Assembly (NCBI RefSeq): GCF_033958435.1
Contig: NC_134138.1
Span: forward strand, 273,273,798-273,337,797
Direction of reading: 5' to 3'
DNA length: 64,000 bases
Source of the DNA: Carettochelys insculpta
Lineage: Eukaryota; Chordata; Testudines; Carettochelyidae
The notes beneath the pieces were generated by a model. It made no database searches, was not told where the DNA came from, and was given only the letters and a program-made list of their open reading frames with translations. Of the stretch, positions 56,651-64,000 are shown in pieces; the stretch's first letter is position 1; each line of letters opens with the position of its first letter. Position numbers and translations under genes: made by a program.

Positions 56651-59070
56651 CCACGGGGTCACCCCCTAATTCCCAGTTGGGGCCCCCACCCCCTGTAGGG
56701 CAGAGGCATCAGGAAAGGATCTCCCACCCCACAGTGACACGTTCCCATAGGACTTAGTGTTTGCCCTCAGCTCCAGGTATGTTGCTGAAAGAAGGGAAGG
56801 GCAGCAAAACAAGGCGCTTTCTCGCTCCTGAAATTCCCCTGAAGGGTTTGTGGAAGGATCCTCACTCTCCATCCAAACTCCCAACGACAGGAACAGTAGG
56901 AAGGGATCTTAACATGCAAGTAGACATGCACACACCCCATCACCACCACCTGTGATCAGATGTATAGGACCTAGGGATGAGGAAGAGAACAGAGAAAACC
57001 CCACCCTTTTCCACAAAAGGGAGGAAAATGGGGAGAGGAGAAAGATTACCCTATGAGCAGAGCAACATGCTGGAAGAGTGGTTGCTGATGGCACAGAAAG
57101 GAATATAAGGCAGGAGACCTTCACCCTGAGAGTAGTACCTCAGAATCCTAGTGTAAGATAAACAGTCTGAGCTTACTTCTGAGATTGAACCACAGGGATT
57201 TCCCCAAACCCCCAATCGAGGGACAGAATTACTGGCAGCTGTATAGACTCAGCACCTTCCCTTCTTCAGGGACTTCAGGGAGAGAGTATCCATGAAAGTA
57301 TAGGAGTGTTGTCACTTCTGTTTTGATTCTCCTGCTTGAGAGAATTAAGGAAGCTAACAACCCCTCTGCCCCCTACTACACACACACTTTGTGAATACTA
57401 TGGAAGTGGGGCTGGTGCTGTGATCCTGCAGTGTAGATAAATGGCTATTGTAATTTTTTCCATCCATGGACACAGTAGATTTTGTTATGATCACCAAGGC
57501 ATGTGTCGATGTGCACCTCCAATAGAAGAACATCCTGCCCACTGTAGGCACTCTGCTAATCAGCTGGGCAACACCTGAATCTCTCCTGGGCAGCTACCCA
57601 ATAACTCAGTTTTCAGGGAACACTGTCCCTGATCCCCATGAGTACTCTTCTGCATTTCCCCTGTTGCCTACATTATTGAAAGAGGGGGAGAAGAGCAGCA
57701 GTAGGTACCAATATTGATTCTCAACATATTTAAATCCTTCAAAGGGAGGCAGGAGTAATGAAGCATAACTTCCCCAGCTGCCCAGAGTCCTTGTTTCACC
57801 CAATTCTGGAGGGAGAAGTCATCAGAAAGAGTCTTAGCTCTTTTTCTGTGATACAAAAGTAGGAGCAGGATCCTCAAACCTGCCTCCTACTTGCTTTGAT
57901 GTGGAGACAGGAGTCTTTGCCTGTTTTTGCCTCTCCCAATTCCCAATGATTCAAGTAGTGTTTGCTTCCCCTTCCAATTTTGTGCCATGGGTCAGAGGGT
58001 AAGGAAGTGCCCCCTTTCCTTCTTTTGCTAGGGTGAGGTAAACAGGAATAGTTAACTTTTATCTGATGCTGTGCCCCGTTTTTGTGGGTACAGCAGTAGT
58101 CACTGTGCGTCAGTGGTGGAAGTGGGCATTGCTGTGCCCAGGTTGGCAGTGACAGTATGGCTGTTCTGTCTCAGAGTGAGAGGGGGTCTGGTCTCGTGGA
58201 GAAGGGCTGGTGCTGGGAAGATATTGCTGATCTTGAGCAATGTCAGGTGGGGCAGAACAGGGGAGGGCGTGTTTGTGCATGAGGAAGAAAAGCCCATATT
58301 AAGGGCTGATGCAGGGTATTACAGGGGGCTGTGTGTGTGTGTGTGCTAATTTGAAACCTGCAGTAACCATTTCCATGTATTACTGCTGCCCTTTTATTGA
58401 CACATCATGAGTAGGGTGAAAATATGACACATTCGTGGTCTCACAGAATTATAGTGTGGTATTTGCTTTCTCTGGTGTGCTCGAGGGAGATGGAGTGGAG
58501 GGCTAGGCATGAGCTTTCCCTTAATTTGGTGTGCCTGTGCACATTCCTCCTGGCAGAGGTACATGATGTAGTGGTGAACACTGCCTATGACAGGGGAAGA
58601 GACCTGGAAAAGAGGAATGAGTGGGACAAAGAAGGGAGGTGAGTGATCCAGTTAATGGTAGTTTGGGCTAGTGGCTGGACCTGCACCTCGTCACAGTAGG
58701 GGAATGGAAGTAAAACAGAAATCATCTACTGCTAATTCTGCCCAGTACAGGGATGGGGAATCTACTTGTTTTTATAGTGTAACCCCCAAACTCGCAGAAA
58801 GGTACATTCACCGTTGCAGGGTAGGTCAGGTCCTTGCTCCTACCTTCCTGCAGGGGTATGTGCAGAAGTTTAACTTTGTCTCTTCTGAGGGAGGAGGGGA
58901 TGTTTTCTGTGTACTTCTCCCCTGCCTCTGGTGGAGAGCCCACTCTTCCCTGCCACTGCCCTGGCTCTGGTAGGAGCTTGCTTTTTCCTACCCAAGCTCT
59001 GGCAGCAGCTTGCTGTACCCACCACCACAACACCATGTCTGGAGGAGTTCTGTGCCCCGATGGTGGGTAG
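56651..59070. other. NKTR 5' intron or upstream region, nothing recognised
   Basis: No coding exon was seen. A (TG)n stretch lies at 58327-58345. Donor-like GGAGGTGAGT occurs at 58635-58644 and could serve an alternative 5' exon. ORFs such as 58722-59147 (minus) show no known motif. Confidence 0.45.
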
Positions 59071-59074
59071 TAAG

Positions 59075-59280
59075 AGAGAGGTAACGGTGTTAGCCTGTAT
59101 TCTAACAAAACAAGCAAGCGGTGAAATAGCACCTTAAAGACTAACAAAATAATGTATTAGGTGATGAACTTTCATGGAGCAGACCCACTTCTTCAGTTCC
59201 CTTCTTCCCCATGAAAGCTCATCACCTAATACGTTATTTTGTTAGTGTTTAAGGTGCTACATGACTGCTTGTTTGTTTTG
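59075..59280. mobile_element. Penelope-tail inverted repeat
   Basis: ‘aacaaaataatgtattaggt’ … ‘gcagacccacttcttcag’ is followed by an opposite copy ‘catgaaagctcatcaccta…ttttgttag’. Same arrangement as 28255-28425. Confidence 0.75.
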
Positions 59281-59399
59281 TTTCCTGATGATGGGGAGAG
59301 GATTGCACCTCTTCTTGCCTGCTTCCTTCCTTCACCACCTCCAGTGCACACCACTGCTTTCCTGTAACCCTATGCCTTGTGACACAGTCCCAATTGGTG

Positions 59400-59505
59400 A
59401 CAAGTTTCAGAGGGGTAGCTGTGTTATTATTTTTGTTGAAACAGACAGAGACTAAGAAATGTGTTAGGACATAAGCTTTTGTGTCCTGGAACCCACTTTG
59501 TCAGG
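59400..59505 (+). mobile_element. Penelope-tail-like fragment
   Basis: ‘tcagaggggtagctgtgtta’ and ‘ggacataagcttttgtgtcc’ belong to the same tail family. Confidence 0.6.
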
Positions 59506-59679
59506 TTGTTATTTCCAACTGAGTCAGTATCTTCCCCAAGTTCCATACATGTGCTTCTAAAAGGAGACAGCAAGGCAAAGGGTTCAGTCTCCTCAGATTC
59601 CCAGAAGTGGTGTTTGTGGAAGAGTCCTAACTCAGCATCATAGCTCTCACCATGAGGGCAGCAGGAAAGTATCTTAACC

Positions 59680-60009
59680 CCTGTGTGAGCAACGTGGGGA
59701 TGGGGCGTGAAATTTTAAGGTGGGGGGGTTAGCATGATAATATGCTGGGTCTCAGGCTCATCCATCTCCTTAAAAAAAGTTGATTTATATTACTGTTTTT
59801 ATGTGTGTGTACATTTTATATACTGATTAATAAAGTTTTTACACACTCATTAATAAAGCTTTTTATTTTCTTACACATAATAAAAGGATTATTTCATATG
59901 AACATAACCAAAATTTTCATCAGTTTGGATCACATTAGTCAAGTTGTGGGGGCTTGCTAATTGCAGGGAGGAAAAGTGGGGCGCAACATAAAAATTTTGC
60001 TCTTCCCTG
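59680..60009. mobile_element. hAT-type MITE (family A)
   Basis: Ends CCTGTGTGAGCA and TGCTCTTCCCTG are diverged inverted repeats. Flanking TCTTAACC and TGTTAACG match at 6 of 8. The interior aligns along its length with 24005-24337 (‘tatactgattaataaagttt’, ‘catcagtttggat’). Confidence 0.8.
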
Positions 60010-60017
60010 TGTTAACG

Positions 60018-60738
60018 TACTCCTAAAGTTCCCTCCTCAAATTGCCCACAGGGGAGAGAGCAGGTTAGGAACTTATCTCTCCCTTCAAATTCACCAAAAA
60101 AAGTTGGGGAATAGGGAAGAGAGCTTAACCCTGCACACATCCAAATTCCCCTTAATGTAGGGTCAGCAGTAGGGAAGGAGCTGTGTCCTCACAAATTCAA
60201 ATTCCTCACTCCCCATTCCCAAATTCCTGAGGAAGGGGCAGTAAATGGAGCTTTCACTCATCTTTTGCAATATTTGTTGAGCAGGTTCCCCAAACTTGCC
60301 CTCAACTCTGAATGATTTAGGCGTAGGAGTCTAATCTACATCCTGTGCTCCTCTGAATTTCCAGTAATCAAAGAGATGTCCTCCCATTCCAATTCCCTAG
60401 GAGAGATAAGAGCTCAAGGGCCTACTTCATCCCTCCTCATCAGTGAGAGATACTCATAATTAATAACTTTTATTTTGTGTTTCATCTGATAAAAGCACTA
60501 GTCATTATTGACTGCTTTTGGAGGATGGGATGTGAGATACTGATGTTTCCAAGTTTGGAAGTGATGCAATGTTGTTGTTTCCAACATCCTGTCTTAGGAG
60601 TGGAAGGAGACCTGGCTCAGTTAGGGGCTGTAATACAAGCACCTGACTAGAGTAGGATATAGAGTACCTTGCTATGGGGATGGGGATTTTAATATGTGCT
60701 GCATAACTCCTGGTTTATTCTGTTCTTTTCTGTATCAG
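60018..60738. other. NKTR intron before first coding exon
   Basis: Mixed sequence ending in the polypyrimidine tract and CAG acceptor at 60736-60738. No other feature seen. Confidence 0.6.
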
Positions 60739-60834
60739 GGTGGTGAGGAGAGGAGGGGCTGAAGCTCCCTGCTGCTATGGGGGCGCAGGACCGGCCTCAG
60801 TGCTTCTTTGACATCGAAATCAATCGTGAACCAG
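60739..60834 (+). CDS. NKTR: NKTR first coding exon (start of cyclophilin domain; rest of gene off window)
   Basis: NKTR is a large nuclear protein with an N-terminal cyclophilin (peptidyl-prolyl cis-trans isomerase) domain and a long RS-rich tail, named as the natural-killer triggering receptor. The exon has a TTTTCTGTATCAG acceptor, a 38-base 5' untranslated part, and an ATG at 60777 with G at -3 and +4. It reads MGAQDRPQCFFDIEINREP plus one base, then a GTAGGA donor. Human NKTR starts MGAQDRPQCHFDIEINREP, so only residue 10 differs (His to Phe). The next exon (…GRIMFQLFSD in known NKTR) was not found in 60835-64000 and should lie to the right. Confidence 0.95.
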
Positions 60835-61374
60835 GTAGGATATGGGGCTTTGTGTGACAACTATTTGTTTATATGTTTGCTCAGATTTTTACTGTAGGTA
60901 CTGGGTAGGCTCTTACCACTGATTTAGGCAATCAGCATGTTTCTTGGGGGGTTAATCAGCTGTACTTAAGATGTTTAATATTTTTGGTAGTTGAATATTC
61001 CTTGTAATTTGATATTGTGTTTGCAGTGTCTTCCTAGTAGTACTGTGGAATTCTTCTTTAACCAGGTGTTTCCCATCAGAGGTGTAGTAGGATTAATAAA
61101 TGCTCAGTATTTTGAAGATGAAACGGATGGTATGATAAATACAAATATAGCTTCCTGTTTATTGTTTTGTTGTATCTTCAAGATTGTTTGTGCAAACAAA
61201 AACTAGAAAATGGAGAAAACTGATGAAGTGATTGAGGGTGGTGCTGGACATTTATTTGTTAAAGTGCATGAAGGCACTTGCACGTAACAGTTATAAGTGC
61301 CATTAGTGGATGATCTAGAAGGTCTCTTTCATACCTAGCTCTTAGTTCCTTATCAGAAGCATTGTGGTATATAA
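60835..61374. other. NKTR intron 3' of first coding exon, nothing recognised
   Basis: AT-rich; checked for the next cyclophilin exon without success. Confidence 0.55.
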
Positions 61375-61610
61375 ACAGAGAGGAAGCCGTGCTAGTCTAT
61401 ACACTATCAAAGCAAAAAGCAGTCAAGTAGCACTTTAAAGACTAGCAAAATAATTTATTAGGTGAGCTTTCGTGGGGCAGACCCACTTCTTCAGACCATA
61501 GCCAGACCAGAACAGACTCAATATTTAAGGCACAGAGAACCAAAAACCGTAAGCAAGGAGGACAAATCAGGAAAAGATAATCAAGGTGAGCAAATCAGAG
61601 AGTGGAGGGG
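61375..61610 (+). mobile_element. Penelope-like 3' fragment (tail)
   Basis: ‘gaagccgtgctagtctatac’, ‘agcagtcaagtagcacttta’, ‘ctttcgtggggcagaccc’, then ‘caatatttaaggcacagag’, the region next to the tail in this repeat family. Confidence 0.7.
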
Positions 61611-61739
61611 TGGGGGGCAAGGTCAAGAATAGGAGATCATGAGTTCTAGTCCCAGTTACGTGATGTGAGTCTGCTTACTGTCTGTCTCAATGTTCTGATC
61701 TATAAAGTGGTGGCATTTATGTGCCTGCCTCACTGTTAT

Positions 61740-61925
61740 GGCAACAAGGGGTCCTGTGGCACCTTATAGACTAACAGAAATATATGAGCATAAGCTTTCG
61801 TGGGTAGAGACCCACTTCGTCAGATGCAGGTCTTTGCCCACGAAAGCTTATGCTGATACATTTCTGTTAATCTATAAGGTGCCACAGGACCCCTCGTTGC
61901 TTTTGCAGATCCAGACTAACTCACT
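61740..61925. mobile_element. Penelope-tail inverted repeat
   Basis: Arms of about 80 bases (‘gtcctgtggcaccttataga…aagctttcgtgggtagag’ and its complement) surround the loop ‘acccacttcgtcagatgcagg’ (21 bases; its core is ‘acttcgtcagatgc’). Same arrangement as 28255-28425. Confidence 0.85.
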
Positions 61926-62009
61926 GTTATGAAGATTAACGTTTGCAAAAGCACTTCGAACTTGTAAAGTGCGGTTTAAAAGTTGTCACTGCTGTTCCCC
62001 ACCCAATAC

Positions 62010-62230
62010 ACACAGGGAATAGGGGCTATTTTGAAGTAAGATGTAGTAGGTCCAAGGGCTCTGATCCAAAATAAGCTCCATTGTGTCTGGATGCTGTATC
62101 TTGAAATAGCTGAATGCTATTTTGATACATATTTTGTGTGTAGAGGGGCTATTTCGAAATAAAATATGCCAGAAAATCTCTTCCAGAACACCTTATTTTA
62201 AAATAACACTGCTGTGTAGACATAGCTTTA
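62010..62230. mobile_element. PIF/Harbinger-type MITE, right part
   Basis: ‘ggggctatttcgaaataa’ and the right end ‘ctgctgtgtagacatagc’ match the Harbinger MITEs; the left end is missing. Confidence 0.65.
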
Positions 62231-62554
62231 GAGCGGGGTCAGCAACCTGAGGTAGAGAGCTGAAATTTGACCTTTTGACCTCTATGTATGGTGCCAGTGA
62301 TACTTTGAATTCACTAATAGTCACTCTTACAACAGTTTAATTAATAAATAAATAAAGATACAGTGCTTTACCATTTAGGTGGTGGTAGTTGGTAGCGTTA
62401 GCTGGTCTTCTGTTAATCTACTGGCAGCATGGTTTTGAGCTTGTGTGCCAATGAAAATCAGCTGTTCTTCATATCCATAGATACTTGTGCAAAGTTCCAG
62501 CCTGCAGGGAGAGGTTGTGGGGGTAGCATTGTGCCTCTCTATGTTTAGGTATAA

Positions 62555-62832
62555 TGCCTTTGTCGACAGACAAAAAAGCCATGTAGACGCTCCGGGGGCC
62601 CTTTTGTCAACAGGCAGGACTTCTGGTTCCCCAGGCAGCCTGTTTGCTAAGCTTCCAGTTGTCTCTTCTGTCAAGAGAGAAGCTGGGTAGTCTGGCTGCG
62701 CTCTCTCAACAAAGTGGATTGCTCTTTCTGTCTGCTTTAGTGTGTGGACATGATCTGCCAATGGAAGTTTTGCTGGAAGATATCTTCCAACAGTGACGTC
62801 TCTTGACAGATCACTGTAGTGCAGACGTAGCC
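62555..62832. mobile_element. PIF/Harbinger-type MITE, left end unclear
   Basis: Right end ‘gtagtgcagacgtagcc’ followed by TAA; interior words ‘ttgtcgacagac’ and ‘catgtagacgctccggggg’. No matching left end was found. Confidence 0.65.
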
Positions 62833-62844
62833 TAAGAGAAAAGA

Positions 62845-63030
62845 CACACGCATCTCATAGAGCTGGAAGAGGGACTTCGGGAGGTCATCGAGTCCAGTCC
62901 CCTGCCCTCTTGGTAGGACCAAGTACCATCCTTTTTTAAAAATCTGTTTGCTCTAGATGGCCCCCTCAGGGATTGAGCTCACAACCCTGGGTTTAGCAGG
63001 CCAGTGCTTGAACCACTGACCTGACACTTA
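62845..63030 (-). mobile_element. tRNA-headed SINE with CR1-like tail
   Basis: The plus strand shows the complement: CR1-type end ‘gaggtcatcgagtccagtcc’, then ‘atggccccctcagggattga’ and ‘ctcacaaccctgggtttagc’ (B box on minus), then ‘ttgaaccactgacctga’ (A box region). Same family as 51600-51835. Confidence 0.8.
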
Positions 63031-63213
63031 ACATTCAGTCTTCCTATGTGTTTGTGTTACAGTAGCACCTAGGAGCCATACTGACGGACAATGATCCCCA
63101 TTGCGCTATAGGTATCTTGTGAAAGTGAAAGCTCTGCAAGACTTCTCTCCTAACTAAAGACAACTGAATATTTATTGCAGATTTACTTGTTAACAGTTTA
63201 TATTTAGCTAACT

Positions 63214-64000
63214 CAGAGATTCTCAACCTATGGGTCCTGACCCAAACATGGGTTGGCTGCCATTAGATTTGCTAGGAGTAACGAAGATATATTTCTGTTA
63301 TATTTAATAAGACCACTAAATAATATTTAATAAAATGTTACTTCTAATTATGCCACTGGGCACTGTGTAAATAACAACCAATAGTATACACCATGCCAGA
63401 CTTGCTGCAACACCCGTGCGCGGCTTTGCTTTTTGTCAGCTAACTCTAAATCAGTTGGCGTTGCACAATCGTAATGTGCGCATGCATTTTCGTTAGTAAA
63501 GCAGCAATCTGATGTTTGCTTGGCGCAATCTTACTGTGTACACATGTTTTTGATGTTAGTAAACCAGGGTATTGTAAATTTTATTGCGCCCCTTATTTGA
63601 AAGAATGACTTCAGCAAAAAAGAAAGTATGTGGACGAATACATCAAGTACAGATTTACTTCAGTAATTATAGGAGTGAAAAGGCTGCAATGCATCATATG
63701 CATGGAAGCTCTTTCCAATGAATCGCTGAAACCAAATAAATTGCAATGTCATTTAAATACTAAACACGATCAATTTAAGAGCGGAGATGTTAACTTTTTT
63801 AAAGAAAAAGCAGGTGTAAAGAAATGCTGGCTTCATGTTGGTGGGTCTTATCAGCAACAAAACTTAGCTGCCGTAGAAGCCTCATAAATTGTAGCACTGA
63901 AAATTGAGAAAGCTAAGAAAGCACATGCTGTAGCTGAGGATCTAATATTTCCCTGTACCAAAGAGATCGTCTGCCTTTTGGTAGGTGCAGATGCTTTGGA
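63214..64000 (+). mobile_element. hAT-Charlie-like element, 5' part (runs off window)
   Basis: Begins CAGAGATTCTCAACCTATGG, a Charlie-group hAT end. After about 390 bases a transposase-like frame starts at the ATG at 63606 and continues to the window end; see the separate entry. The right end is outside the window. Confidence 0.85.
63606..64000 (+). pseudogene. hAT transposase N-terminus with BED zinc finger (ZBED5/FAM200-like), broken
   Basis: ATG at 63606 gives MTSAKKKVCG… and the +1 frame then continues YVDEYIKYRFTSVIIGVKRL. The BED finger is CIICMEALSNESLKPNKLQC followed by HLNTKH: two Cys three apart and two His five apart, as in ZBED5-like proteins. Further on are DVNFFKEKAGVKKCWLHVGG and SYQQQNLAAVEAS, then a TAA stop at 63885-63887. 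After the stop the same frame resumes with ALKIEKAKKAHAVAEDLIFP and CTKEIVCLLVGADAL. One frameshift near 63630 and the stop indicate a dead copy. Confidence 0.88.

Noticed and set aside
1..64000. CRISPR array, operon or bacterial content
   Set aside because: Spliced vertebrate genes, CpG islands and eukaryotic transposons throughout; no spaced direct-repeat array.

Overview
The window looks like a piece of a reptile genome, most probably a turtle. Two recognisable vertebrate genes sit in a very repeat-rich setting. The evidence for a turtle is the mix of repeats: chicken-repeat-1 (CR1) LINEs, SINEs with a tRNA-like head and a CR1-like tail, a Penelope-like element, many PIF/Harbinger foldback elements, and hAT and TA-target mariner/Tigger-like MITEs. 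The species cannot be named from the sequence alone.

The left third (about 1-21.2 kb) holds the 5' two thirds of SEC22C on the minus strand. Four coding exons (2078-2196, 10890-11069, 12871-13034, 15230-15439) join in phase and give exactly 215 codons from the start codon. The 3' exons lie beyond the left edge. Its promoter is probably the CpG island at about 20.5-21.5 kb. The right end (about 55-64 kb) holds the start of NKTR on the plus strand: a CpG island at about 55.2-56.6 kb and the first coding exon at 60739-60834, beginning MGAQDRPQC. The rest of NKTR lies beyond the right edge. Divergent SEC22C and NKTR match the order known at human 3p22. SS18L2, which lies between them in human, was not found by eye.

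The 34 kb between the two CpG islands holds no host coding exon that I can recognise and is mostly transposable elements. From left to right: a Penelope-like 3' fragment (21.6-22.15 kb), a Tigger-like MITE (22.85-23.33), hAT MITEs (24.0, 29.2, 36.7 kb), CR1 copies on both strands (25.3-28.7), a large broken Harbinger element with a recognisable transposase (31.9-34.97), Harbinger MITEs (35.5, 42.5, 50.1, 53.3), a CR1 copy (43.4-44.9), a Penelope-like element with reverse transcriptase and GIY-YIG regions split by a Harbinger MITE (about 47.3-49.26), and others. At the extreme right a hAT-Charlie-like element with a BED zinc finger runs off the window.

The most informative structural result is a set of seven Harbinger-like foldback elements with GG...CC ends and identical 3-bp target duplications. 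Four of the seven are TTG rather than the textbook TAA/TTA. All coordinates and translations were read by eye, so element edges should be taken as good to a few bases where a target duplication is given and to tens of bases elsewhere.
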